Origin: Desulfobacterales bacterium
GTDB lineage: Bacteria > Desulfobacterota > Desulfobacteria > Desulfobacterales > JAAELO01
Direction of reading: 5' to 3'
Assembly (NCBI GenBank): GCA_024226555.1
Contig: JAAELO010000700.1
Span: forward strand, 1-52,295
Length of the DNA stretch: 52,295 nt
A program made the position numbers and the translations under genes. The first letter of the stretch is position 1. Every line of letters starts with the position of its first letter. This document shows, one piece after another, positions 17,413-25,946 of the stretch. Below the pieces are notes generated by a model. That model was not told the DNA's origin. It did no database searches and was given only the letters and a program-made list of their open reading frames with translations.

Positions 17413-19038
17413 TCATTTCCCTGACAGCGGTCTTTTTATAACAGTATCTCTTAGATACTCCTCTTTTTGCTCCGGATATTCAATATTATAGTGAAGACCG
17501 CGGCTTTCTTTTCTAAGCTGAGCACATTTAATAATTTGCTCTGCAACCGTTGCTATGTTTCTTAATTCAATGAGATCAAGAGTTATCCTAAAATCCCAGT
17601 AATATTCAGCTATTTCCCTTTGTATGTTTTCAATCCTTCTTCTTGCACGGGCAAGCCTTTTATCAGACCTTACAACGCCAACATAGTTCCACATACATCT
17701 TCTTATCTCATCCCAGTTATGGGAAACCATTATAGCTTCGTCACTATCAACAGATCCGGCTTCATCCCACACAGGAAGTTCTTTGACATATTTTATCTCT
17801 TTTATGTCTTCCAGGGCTTTGTCAGAGGCAACATCAGCATAAACAAGGGCTTCTAAAAGAGAGTTACTTGCAAGTCTGTTTGCTCCGTGAAGACCCGTAC
17901 AAGCAGCTTCACCTATTACAAAAAGTCTTTTTATATCAGTTTTTCCATTTATATCAGTTGCCACACCTCCACAAAAATAGTGTGCAGCTGGAACAACCGG
18001 GATTGGCTCTTTTGTCATATCGTAGCCAAATTTTTTACAGTTGGCATATAATGTTGGGAATCTTTTTTTCACAAAATCTGCATCTTTATGTGAAATATCA
18101 AGAAATACTGAGTCATCACCACTTTTCTTTAGTTCACAATCTATAGCTCTTGAAACAACATCACGGCAGGCAAGCTCCATTTTGCTGTCATATCTCTCCA
18201 TAAAACGTTCACCAGATGCGTTTACAAGGATACCGCCTTCACCCCTGACCGCTTCAGAGATCAAAAAATTCTTTGCTTCTGGATGGAAAAGGCATGTGGG
18301 ATGAAACTGAACAAACTCCATGTTTGCGATTGAAGCGCCTGCTCTGTAGGCCATGGCTATTCCATCACCTGTTGCTACATCAGGATTACTGGTATATGCA
18401 TATGCTTTACCAGCGCCACCTGTTGCAAGTAGGGTAATTTTAGCATTGAAGGTTTTCACCACATCATTTTTGATATCCAGAATATATGCTCCGCAGCATT
18501 GTGACTCATGCTCAGTAACAATAAGCCCACTTTTAAATCTTTTTGATCTTGTAATCAGATCAACCGCAATATGATCTTCAAGGAGAGTTATTTTCTCATG
18601 GTTTTTAACATGTTCAACCAAAACAGTTTCTATTTCACGGCCTGTCATATCAAGAGCATGGACTATTCTTTTTTGAGAGTGGCCTCCCTCCTGGCCCAGA
18701 TCTAACTTCAGATCTCCCTTTTTTGATTCGATCTGGTTGAACTTAACACCAAAGTCTATAAGTTCCCTGATTCTGTCAGGGCCATTTTTTACAACTTTTT
18801 CCACGACCTCAAGATTGCAAAGGTTAGACCCTGCTGCCATTGTATCATTAACATGGAGTTTAAACGAATCTAGCTTATCAAATACAGATGCCACACCACC
18901 CTGGGCATAGGTTGTATTGCTGTCCATTACTTCTTTTTTGGTTACTATCGTTACATCACCATGTTCTGCAACTTTAAGAGCAAACATTAAGCCAGCAACA
19001 CCACTTCCAATAATTAGAAAATCAGTTTTAATTTCCAT
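17413..19038 (-). CDS. nadB: L-aspartate oxidase
   Basis: A 541-residue flavoprotein for the first step of de novo NAD synthesis, oxidising L-aspartate to iminoaspartate. The FAD site is IIGSGVAGLMFAL. The substrate region has HSQKRIVHALDMTGREIE and the FAD site LATGGAGKAYAYTSNPDVATGDG, then GEAACTGLHGANRLASNSLLEA. In anaerobes the electron acceptor is usually fumarate. nadA and nadC are not in the window. The gene stands alone between convergent ubiE and an SH3-domain gene with its own terminator. Confidence 0.95.
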   Translation of the reverse strand: MEIKTDFLIIGSGVAGLMFALKVAEHGDVTIVTKKEVMDSNTTYAQGGVASVFDKLDSFKLHVNDTMAAGSNLCNLEVVEKVVKNGPDRIRELIDFGVKFNQIESKKGDLKLDLGQEGGHSQKRIVHALDMTGREIETVLVEHVKNHEKITLLEDHIAVDLITRSKRFKSGLIVTEHESQCCGAYILDIKNDVVKTFNAKITLLATGGAGKAYAYTSNPDVATGDGIAMAYRAGASIANMEFVQFHPTCLFHPEAKNFLISEAVRGEGGILVNASGERFMERYDSKMELACRDVVSRAIDCELKKSGDDSVFLDISHKDADFVKKRFPTLYANCKKFGYDMTKEPIPVVPAAHYFCGGVATDINGKTDIKRLFVIGEAACTGLHGANRLASNSLLEALVYADVASDKALEDIKEIKYVKELPVWDEAGSVDSDEAIMVSHNWDEIRRCMWNYVGVVRSDKRLARARRRIENIQREIAEYYWDFRITLDLIELRNIATVAEQIIKCAQLRKESRGLHYNIEYPEQKEEYLRDTVIKRPLSGK

Positions 19039-19061
19039 GTTTAAAATTCCATTTTGTTATA

Positions 19062-19098
19062 ATACAAAAAGGCAGGTTTATTAAAAAACCTGCCTTCC
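19062..19098 (-). terminator. Rho-independent terminator after the SH3 protein gene
   Basis: On the minus strand an AAGGCAGGTTT / AAACCTGCCTT stem (19069-19079 with 19086-19096) is followed by a run of T residues. It separates the SH3 gene from nadB. Confidence 0.88.
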
Positions 19099-19126
19099 TT
19101 AATAAACAATTATCTTTTTTTATTTT

Positions 19127-19759
19127 TTACAGTAATGAATTTCTTTTTCTCTTGGAAGTACTTCCAATAATCATACCAAGAAGTAGAATACCAGCTCCAA
19201 CACTAAACCAGATAAGATTTTTTTTAGTTACTTCATCACCAAGCTTTTCATTCTGAGCTTTAAGATCTTTATTCTCTGTGCTTAGTTTTTTAAAGTCGTT
19301 TTCAAGTTTAATATAATTAGATGAGTTCTTTTTCAGATTTTCATAATCAGTTTTTAGTTGTAGAACCTCTTTCTCAGAAGAACTAAAACTCTTTGACAAT
19401 CTTTGATTATCATCACGACTTTTAGCACTGTTCTTTTTAAGAGCGGCATACCTTTTATAAAGGCGGGTATACTTTCCTTCAAGAGATTTTAGAAGAAGCT
19501 CTTTTGGAACATCTGCTGATGTAAAGCGATTTAAAATCCAACCCTCTTCACCGCTTGGAATTTTGAATTTAGACCACACATCACTTGCTTCAATAAGCTC
19601 AAGCTTAACTCCTGGATTTAAACTCTTAATGATTTTGTGATCTGTTCCAGGCCCTGTTCTAAAGGTAATTCTCTGGATTCCATGAACATACATCGTTTCA
19701 GCAAATGATGTGGTTGATAATAAAACAGTAAAAAAACACAATAGTAACAAACGTTTCAT
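19127..19759 (-). CDS. SH3-domain, coiled-coil membrane protein (YgiM/TIGR04211-like)
   Basis: A 210-residue envelope protein. A signal peptide (LLLLCFFTVLLSTTSFA) leads to a bacterial SH3 domain (about 20-85, ITFRTGPGTDHKIIKSLNPG, then GEEGWILNRF). A long coiled coil (about 90-180) and a C-terminal membrane helix with a basic tail (WFSVGAGILLLGMIIGS, then KRKR) follow. This order is that of the SH3-and-anchor family (E. coli YgiM). The role is unknown; SH3 domains of this kind usually bind the cell wall. It has its own terminator. Confidence 0.85.
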   Translation of the reverse strand: MKRLLLLCFFTVLLSTTSFAETMYVHGIQRITFRTGPGTDHKIIKSLNPGVKLELIEASDVWSKFKIPSGEEGWILNRFTSADVPKELLLKSLEGKYTRLYKRYAALKKNSAKSRDDNQRLSKSFSSSEKEVLQLKTDYENLKKNSSNYIKLENDFKKLSTENKDLKAQNEKLGDEVTKKNLIWFSVGAGILLLGMIIGSTSKRKRNSLL

Positions 19760-19927
19760 TTTAAGAGTTCTCCAATAGTGATCTTTTCTATTTGGTTCAA
19801 TAAGTATTGGTTCGAAAGTGATACCAAAACAGTAATTAACTTAATCTGTGTGTTTATACACTTTCATTCGTGTAAATAAAAGGAAAATCTTATGGGTGGT
19901 ATATATTGTGGAGACTTTGAACTAATT

Positions 19928-20080
19928 CTATCGTTTCTCTAATCTTAAAAAGTTGTCCTTATTTTCTCTTAAAACAATTTTTGTCATCTTTTCAACCATG
20001 GATCTTCTAACTTCAATTGTCATCATCAAGTAACCAGGCATCTTTTTTAATTTGTTTTCAATAGCTTCAGAAATACTCAT
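19928..20080 (-). CDS. Small 50-residue protein, unknown
   Basis: A short ORF encoding 50 residues, beginning MSISEAIENKLKKMPG and ending FLRLEKR. AAGGGG lies 7 bases before the ATG. It is highly charged and probably helical, with a MMTIEVRRSMVEKMTKIVL stretch. It sits alone in the gap between the SH3 gene and recD2, in the same direction as both. I recognise no family. The good ribosome binding site and the amphipathic composition support it, but the short length leaves it uncertain. Confidence 0.55.
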   Translation of the reverse strand: MSISEAIENKLKKMPGYLMMTIEVRRSMVEKMTKIVLRENKDNFLRLEKR

Positions 20081-20233
20081 TTTTGACCCCTTTCTACTTA
20101 TTAATCCCTTTATTCAAATAATAATTCGGCATAACAAACCAAAATCTTTAAACTAAAATAGTCATCTCTGTAGAATCAAGCAAGGTCGTATTTTAACAAG
20201 AGCCGACTCCTGTATTGTTTTAAGTGAAAGGGA

Positions 20234-20265
20234 TCACATCATTTTTGTGCACTGATTCACATCAT
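20234..20265. repeat. Short direct repeat upstream of the small ORF
   Basis: TCACATCAT occurs twice (20234-20242 and 20257-20265), 23 bases apart. It lies upstream of the 50-residue ORF and downstream of recD2. Two turns of the helix would suit a regulator site, but no regulator is known. Confidence 0.35.
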
Positions 20266-20355
20266 GGTTTTCCAGGATCTGTGTAAATAAGCTAAAATTG
20301 AGGTGGTATTGCTTGAATTATTAAAAAAATGGAAATTTAATAAAAATTAAAAAAT

Positions 20356-22500
20356 TTATGGGTTTTTTAATTTTTCAACTAAACCAGTTACTCTTTTTCC
20401 AGGTTTGTCATTTGAGATGGCTATATCTATGGCATTTTTAGTTCCAACAATAACGACTAACTCTTTACCTCTTGTTATTGCGGTATATAGAAGGTTTCTT
20501 TGCAAAAGTGGAAAGTGCTGGGTGGTTAAAGGAATTATAACAGCAGGATATTCAGACCCTTGTGATTTATGAACCGAAATTGTATATGCCAGAGATAATT
20601 CTGAAAGATCATCACTATCATATTCAACTAATCTACCGTAATAATTAACAACCACTTTTTTTTCAGATGGAACAATCTCTTTAACAATACCGATATCACC
20701 ATTATAAACATCTTTCTGATAATTATTTTTAAGATGCATAACCTTATCAGCCTCTTTTAAACCACCAACAGTTAAACTGTTTTCATTGTTTAACTCTTTC
20801 TGCAGCATATGATTTAGGTTAATTGTTCCGGTTATTCCCTTATGCATTGGTGTAATTACCTGGATATCCTCAACAGGATCAAGACCAAACCTTTTAGGAA
20901 TATTATTTTTACATAAAGATGCTATGGTTCTAACGATCTGTTCATGATTTCCCTGTTCAATAAAATAGAAATCGGAAAGCTCACCATTGTTTTTGTGGGT
21001 CTCAATGCTTTCCCCATCCTTAATTCTATGAGCATTATAAACAATATCACTTTCACTCTCCTGTCTGAAGATCTCTGTTAAATAGAAAACATTAACTATT
21101 TCGGATCTGATAATATCTGAAAGAACATTTCCAGGACCAACAGAAGGAAGCTGAAAAACATCACCAACAAAAATAAGAACAGAATCTATAGTTATGGCAT
21201 CCATCAGATGGCTCATCAGCTCAATATCCACCATTGAAGCTTCATCAACTATTATTGCATAGGTATCAAGAGGATCGTCTCTGTTCTTATCAAAATAGTT
21301 ATCCGCAAAATTATAACCAAGCATCTTATGGATTGTCTGTGCCTTCATTCCGGTTACTTCAGTTAACCTTCTTGCAGCCCTTCCTGTGGGAGCGGATAGC
21401 ATAACTTTTTTACCAGCATATCTGAAAATGGAAGCAAGAGATCTTAAAAGAGTTGTTTTTCCAGTACCTGGTCCACCTGTAATAACAGACACTTTACATT
21501 TTATAACTTCCCTGACTATATCTAACTGATCTTCTGAAAGTTTAATTGCAAGTCTTGAAAGAACTTCCGCTTTTATTTCTGCTTCATCGATCTCTCTAAG
21601 CATTACAGGTAAGCTTAAAAGGACCTTAATTCTTTCAGATACCTTAATTTCAGCATCATAGAGGTGTTTTATAAATACTGCTTCAACACCACCACTTTCT
21701 ATTAAAACTATCTCATGATCCTGTTCAAGTAAAAGAAGATTCTCCCTTATCTGATTCTCATAAATACCAAATTCTCTCTCACATAAGTTGATCAGATTAT
21801 TAAGCTCAATAAACACACTTCCATCGGAGGCCCATTTATAGAGCACATGCATTATTGCGGCTTTAATCCTTACTGGATCATCATCATCCATCCCAATATT
21901 TCTGGCTATTTTGTCTGCAAGGAAAAAGCCATTTGCTGGCATTTCAGCAGCTAATATATATGGGTTTTCCTTCAAAACTGCCACAGAGTCACTACCAAAC
22001 TGTGAAAAGATCTTTCCTGAAAGGGATGGTTTTATACCATTTTCATTAAGAAATGAGAGAAGGTATCTTGCAGCATGGTGTTCTTTCCAACCTTTTTTGA
22101 TTACGGAAAGTCTTGATTTACCAAGTCCCGTAATCTCTTTCAATCTTTCCGGTGTTTCCTCGATAACTCTAAGAGTATCAATTCCAAAGTGATCCACAAG
22201 TTTTGATGCTGTTACAGGACCGACCCCTTTTATAACACCGGATTTCAGATATTCTCTTATACTGACCACCGTATCCGGAAGAGCAATAGCAAATGATTCA
22301 ACGCGAAATTGTGATCCATATTTTGGATGGGACTCCCATAAACCCCTTAAGATAAGAGAATCACCTGCTTTAATTCCTGGAAGTTCACCAACAATTGTTA
22401 TTACGTTTTTCTCTTTCTCAATATATATTTTTGCTATGGTGTAGAAATTTTCCTGATTGAAGTAGGTTTTCTTTCTGACCAGCCCTTTTAGTTTAATCAT
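20356..22500 (-). CDS. recD2: RecD2-type ATP-dependent DNA helicase
   Basis: A 714-residue superfamily 1B helicase that moves 5' to 3'. The N-terminal part has an OB-like region and helix-hairpin-helix motifs (GVGPVTASKL near 92, GLGKSRLSVI near 125). Walker A is GGPGTGKTT (342-350), Walker B is IIVDEASMVD, and later motifs include GDVFQLPSVGPG and VHKSQGSEYP. The HhH-bearing N-terminus and absence of RecB/RecC partners mark RecD2, a DNA repair helicase. It is 45 bases after gmhB. An AT-rich inverted repeat (20342-20375) at its stop could be a weak terminator. Confidence 0.93.
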   Translation of the reverse strand: MIKLKGLVRKKTYFNQENFYTIAKIYIEKEKNVITIVGELPGIKAGDSLILRGLWESHPKYGSQFRVESFAIALPDTVVSIREYLKSGVIKGVGPVTASKLVDHFGIDTLRVIEETPERLKEITGLGKSRLSVIKKGWKEHHAARYLLSFLNENGIKPSLSGKIFSQFGSDSVAVLKENPYILAAEMPANGFFLADKIARNIGMDDDDPVRIKAAIMHVLYKWASDGSVFIELNNLINLCEREFGIYENQIRENLLLLEQDHEIVLIESGGVEAVFIKHLYDAEIKVSERIKVLLSLPVMLREIDEAEIKAEVLSRLAIKLSEDQLDIVREVIKCKVSVITGGPGTGKTTLLRSLASIFRYAGKKVMLSAPTGRAARRLTEVTGMKAQTIHKMLGYNFADNYFDKNRDDPLDTYAIIVDEASMVDIELMSHLMDAITIDSVLIFVGDVFQLPSVGPGNVLSDIIRSEIVNVFYLTEIFRQESESDIVYNAHRIKDGESIETHKNNGELSDFYFIEQGNHEQIVRTIASLCKNNIPKRFGLDPVEDIQVITPMHKGITGTINLNHMLQKELNNENSLTVGGLKEADKVMHLKNNYQKDVYNGDIGIVKEIVPSEKKVVVNYYGRLVEYDSDDLSELSLAYTISVHKSQGSEYPAVIIPLTTQHFPLLQRNLLYTAITRGKELVVIVGTKNAIDIAISNDKPGKRVTGLVEKLKNP

Positions 22501-22545
22501 TAATTAAGGCCTTGAATGAAATCATCTGCTTTAATATGAGAATTT

Positions 22546-23103
22546 TTATTCATCTCTGTTTTTAATAATCCAGTTAGAGGCATCAAGGAGATTTTCAGCA
22601 ATATAATCAGGTCCAACACCTTTTTCATTCAACTCTTTAATAGCCTTTAAACCATTACCTGTTTTTACAAGTACAGTTTGCGAGCAACCAGCAGCCTTTC
22701 CTGCAAGGATATCTTTTGTACTATCACCAACCATAACTGAACTTGTAAGATCTATCCCATATTTTTCTTTTGCCTGATTAATTAATCCAGGTTTTGGTTT
22801 TCTGCAATCACAACCTTCATCTGGAGTGTGCTTACAGAAAAATATATCTTTTATATCTCCCGAACCTTTTCTAACACCATCTCTCATCTTATCAAATATA
22901 GAATCAAGAACCTCTTGTGTAACCATTCCTCTATTAATAACAGATTGATTAGTTATAATAATAACTTCAAGTCCACTTGATTTTAAATTCTCAAAAGCTT
23001 TTACGCTACCTTCTATAAAATGAAACTCATCTGGACTTTTTATATATAAAGGTGAATCCTGATTTATAACTCCATCTCTATCTAAAAATACTATGTTTTT
23101 CAT
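22546..23103 (-). CDS. gmhB: D-glycero-D-manno-heptose 1,7-bisphosphate 7-phosphatase
   Basis: A 185-residue HAD-superfamily phosphatase of lipopolysaccharide heptose synthesis. The start at 23103 (MKNIVFLDRDGVIN) is preferred, with AAGGAAC upstream. Catalytic aspartates are in FLDRDGVIN. The zinc-binding motif CKHTPDEGCDCRKPKPG is typical of GmhB and sets it apart from histidinol phosphatase. MVGDSTKDILAGKAAG carries the last HAD motif. It is likely co-transcribed with recD2 downstream. Other heptose genes are not visible here. Confidence 0.93.
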   Translation of the reverse strand: MKNIVFLDRDGVINQDSPLYIKSPDEFHFIEGSVKAFENLKSSGLEVIIITNQSVINRGMVTQEVLDSIFDKMRDGVRKGSGDIKDIFFCKHTPDEGCDCRKPKPGLINQAKEKYGIDLTSSVMVGDSTKDILAGKAAGCSQTVLVKTGNGLKAIKELNEKGVGPDYIAENLLDASNWIIKNRDE

Positions 23104-23237
23104 ATGTTCCTTCATTAAACTATCTATTTCTTAGGTTTGCTTAAGTTCTAACACCAGCTTTTTGTAAAAAGCTTAACCAAAGTTTATAGCTCGTAACGCA
23201 GGATATGCGTGAAAGTTGATCGGTTTATTTAATTTTC

Positions 23238-23930
23238 TTATTCACTAACAGCGAATGCATCTGGATATCCCATTCCCACTACTGTTTTTTCATACTCCAT
23301 TGCTTTATCGAGGGTTTTACTTCTTCCAACTCTGACTCTGTGAAAAGTATCCACACCATCGCTTGTTTTTTTTATACGCGCAAACCTGAAGGTCTTGTCA
23401 AGGAGATCTCTCATTGTAATAGCTTTACCTAAGTCTCTAAAAGAAGCTATCTGGATAGTGTAATACTCCTTCTGATATCGCCTTTTATAGTTTTGACCGG
23501 TTTTATAAAGCTTCTTATCTGAAACAACTTTTATCATAACTTTTGCAGTACCCGGACCATCAACACCTAATATTTTTGCTGCTTTATAGGAAAGATCAAT
23601 GATCCTGTTCTTTATAAAAGGTCCCCTGTCATTAACTCTGACTATACAGTTTTTACCATTTGAAACATTGAAAACCTCAACAAAAACACCTAGGGGGAGG
23701 GTTTTATGTGCTGCAGTCATTGCATGCATATTATAAACTTCACCATTAGCTGTTTTTCTGCCATGAAATTTCTTTCCATACCATGAAGCAAGACCACGCT
23801 GCTTGAAATTCCGAACAGTTTTTATGGGATAATACCACTTTCCCATCACTTTATATGGAGTTGTTCCTGAGTAGGCGGGATTTGATTCCAACAAAAAAAG
23901 GCAGGTTAAAATACAAAGAAATATTCTCAT
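23238..23930 (-). CDS. rlpA: RlpA-like septal lytic transglycosylase with SPOR domain
   Basis: A 230-residue exported protein. A signal peptide (ILTCLFLLESNPAYSG) leads to a double-psi beta-barrel domain (about 45-140) with GLASWYGKKFHGRKTANGE, an ALPLGV-like TLPLGVFVEV and RVNDRGPF holding the expected catalytic residues. The C-terminal SPOR domain (about 155-230, YYTIQIASFRDLGKA) binds denuded septal peptidoglycan. It is 12 bases after the MCP gene and probably co-transcribed with it. A cysteine near the signal peptide does not make a convincing lipobox. Confidence 0.92.
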   Translation of the reverse strand: MRIFLCILTCLFLLESNPAYSGTTPYKVMGKWYYPIKTVRNFKQRGLASWYGKKFHGRKTANGEVYNMHAMTAAHKTLPLGVFVEVFNVSNGKNCIVRVNDRGPFIKNRIIDLSYKAAKILGVDGPGTAKVMIKVVSDKKLYKTGQNYKRRYQKEYYTIQIASFRDLGKAITMRDLLDKTFRFARIKKTSDGVDTFHRVRVGRSKTLDKAMEYEKTVVGMGYPDAFAVSE

Positions 23931-23942
23931 TTAATCCATCAA

Positions 23943-25601
23943 TTACACTTTAAATTTATCAACAAGGCTTCTTAACTCTTCTGCCATTTTATTTAATTCA
24001 TCCGCATTTTTATGGACATCTTCATTACCCTTTGCAAGGTCATCAGCTGTTGAATGAACATCATAGATATCGTCAGCTATCTCTCTGATAACAACAGAAT
24101 TTGTTCCAACTTTTCCACTTATTTCCCCAATACCACCTGATGTTTGAGCAACATTTTCAGCAATCTCTTTTGTGGTTACAGATTGCTCTTCAATTGCGGC
24201 TGCTATTGAGGAAACTATATCATTTATTTGATTAATGATATCTGAAATACCCTCAATTTCATTTATGGTACCTTCTGTTTTCTGCTGTATATCATATATT
24301 TTGCCCCTAATCTCAAGAGTTGCTTCAACAGTTTGGTTTGCAAGATTTTTAACTTCATTTGCCACAACTGCAAATCCCCTGCCTGCAACCCCTGCTCTTG
24401 CAGCTTCTATTGTTGCATTTAGTGCAAGCAGATTGGTTTGTTCTGAGATTTCAGCTATATTTTCAGTTACCTTGTCGATCTCAAGGGCAGCTTTATTGAG
24501 TTCTAATACATTTGAAGATGCATTTTTTGCCTGGGTAACAGCTTTTGTCGAGATGCCATGGGCAACTTCTGTATTTGATGCAACTTCAGAAATTGTTGAA
24601 CTCATCTGTTCTGCTGCCGCTGCAATATTCGCAATATTTGATGATGCCTGTTTCATAGCTGCAGCTACCGCATTAATTCTTGTGCTTACTTTTTCAGAAG
24701 AAGAAGCTGCTTTATCCGATTTATCAAAAGTGCTTTCAACACCTTTTGAAAGATTACCAGCAACTCCAAAAAGATCTGAAGAGGACCTTTTAATATTTAC
24801 AGCATTTGTTGAAACATCTTTAAAAACAAGCTGCACCTTTTCAATAAAAACGTTAAACCAGCTTGAAAGCTCACCAATTTCATCTCCGTTAGTTACTTCT
24901 AATCTTTTGGTGAGATCACCCTCCCCTTCAGCAATATCTCTCAAGTGATCTGACGCCCTTTTAATTTTTTCTGATATACCACGGGACAGAAATGTACTGA
25001 TTCCAATAACCACAATCAGAAGAAAAACTGAAAGGGCAAAGAGCCAAATATATTGAGTTCTAATATCACTATCAAGTTTTTTTCGTCTGTTTAATAGAAT
25101 TTGTTCAAGTTTTTCAACAGGTTGTGCCACTGCAAAAACGTATTCCGGAAAATTGCTGTTTATATAATAGCCATGGCCTTCATAGCCTTTGTATGTATAA
25201 TTTACAAAACCACTTACACCCTGAAACATCTCAAAGCCGTTCCACCCTAAACATGAAAAATTCTGTCCATTACAATTTTGATTACTAAAAACAATTTTTC
25301 GATTAACTTTGTTTACAAGATATATATGCACGGATTCAACAGATTCCATTGTGTTTAATGTTTTTATAAGAGTATCTGAGTCTGTTGATAGTAAAGAAAT
25401 TTTATTAAGTAAAATTGAGGTTTGTTTAATCTGGTTTTTTTTCTCGCTTATTATAACTTTTTTTAAATTAGTGATCTCTTTGCTGTTTTTGCTGTTTAAG
25501 ATGAATACTGTGATGGAAAAGGCGATTAAAATAAATATAGTCAGAACCGAAATCATTAAAAGGTTAATTTTTTTAGTTATTGTCAGATTTCCATTCATCA
25601 T
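23943..25601 (-). CDS. Methyl-accepting chemotaxis protein
   Basis: A 552-residue transmembrane chemoreceptor. The ATG at 25601 is chosen since GGAG lies 9 bases upstream; an ATG at 25616 has no clear site. The first membrane helix ([20 protein letters not shown]) is followed by a periplasmic sensor of about 150 residues ([20 protein letters not shown], two close cysteine-bearing segments NCNGQNFSC). A second helix ([17 protein letters not shown]), a HAMP domain ([17 protein letters not shown]) and a cytoplasmic signalling hairpin with [18 protein letters not shown] complete it. The ligand is unknown. It is not next to the che operon at 46742. Confidence 0.94.
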   Translation of the reverse strand: MMNGNLTITKKINLLMISVLTIFILIAFSITVFILNSKNSKEITNLKKVIISEKKNQIKQTSILLNKISLLSTDSDTLIKTLNTMESVESVHIYLVNKVNRKIVFSNQNCNGQNFSCLGWNGFEMFQGVSGFVNYTYKGYEGHGYYINSNFPEYVFAVAQPVEKLEQILLNRRKKLDSDIRTQYIWLFALSVFLLIVVIGISTFLSRGISEKIKRASDHLRDIAEGEGDLTKRLEVTNGDEIGELSSWFNVFIEKVQLVFKDVSTNAVNIKRSSSDLFGVAGNLSKGVESTFDKSDKAASSSEKVSTRINAVAAAMKQASSNIANIAAAAEQMSSTISEVASNTEVAHGISTKAVTQAKNASSNVLELNKAALEIDKVTENIAEISEQTNLLALNATIEAARAGVAGRGFAVVANEVKNLANQTVEATLEIRGKIYDIQQKTEGTINEIEGISDIINQINDIVSSIAAAIEEQSVTTKEIAENVAQTSGGIGEISGKVGTNSVVIREIADDIYDVHSTADDLAKGNEDVHKNADELNKMAEELRSLVDKFKV

Positions 25602-25760
25602 GTAAGCAAACTCCATTGTATTTTAAAAACAGATCATTTTTAATAATCTGTACATTATATAAAAATATAAGCTTTTGAAAAGAAAATTTTAAGAGATATA
25701 CGAAATAAAGAGAGGTATTTTTATAATAAAGAGGGTTTTTGTTATATTTATACTTGATAA

Positions 25761-25803
25761 AAGAAGGTTTCCAAAGGATCAAAAAATCCTTTGGAAACCT
25801 TTT
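25761..25803 (-). terminator. Long perfect hairpin, probable terminator of the flavoprotein gene
   Basis: A 16-bp perfect stem (25764-25779 with 25786-25801, AAGGTTTCCAAAGGAT and its complement) with a 6-base loop. On the minus strand it lies after the enoate-reductase gene but is separated from its stop by a family 1 element. Confidence 0.7.
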
Positions 25804-25937
25804 AAAGGGAATCTCTAATAACGGGTCTTTTGGCGAAAGACTTCATTATCTCCAAAAAAACTGTAATCAAATCGGCTCGTTATTTTTTGTCATGCCTTGC
25901 ATTTCATCCAAAATATACAGCTATTAAAGGCTCCCTT
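25804..25937 (+). mobile_element. MITE-like family 1 element, copy 3
   Basis: A 134-bp element. Left end AAGGGAATCTCTAATAACGG; right end CTATTAAAGGCTCCCTT, its inverted repeat. The internal core AAAACTGTAATCAAATCGG, then CTCGTTATTTTTT matches the other copies. It separates the flavoprotein stop (25947) from its hairpin (25761-25803), as if it had been inserted between gene and terminator. Confidence 0.75.
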
Positions 25938-25946
25938 AGATACTAT

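Noticed and set aside
23156-23173. AGCTTTTT/AAAAAGCT palindrome between gmhB and rlpA
   Set aside because: Short, pure A/T stem with no T-run after it; too weak to call.
24235-24948. 237-codon plus-strand ORF opposite the chemoreceptor gene
   Set aside because: It is the antisense shadow of the Ala/Ser-rich signalling domain, with no supporting start site or domain.
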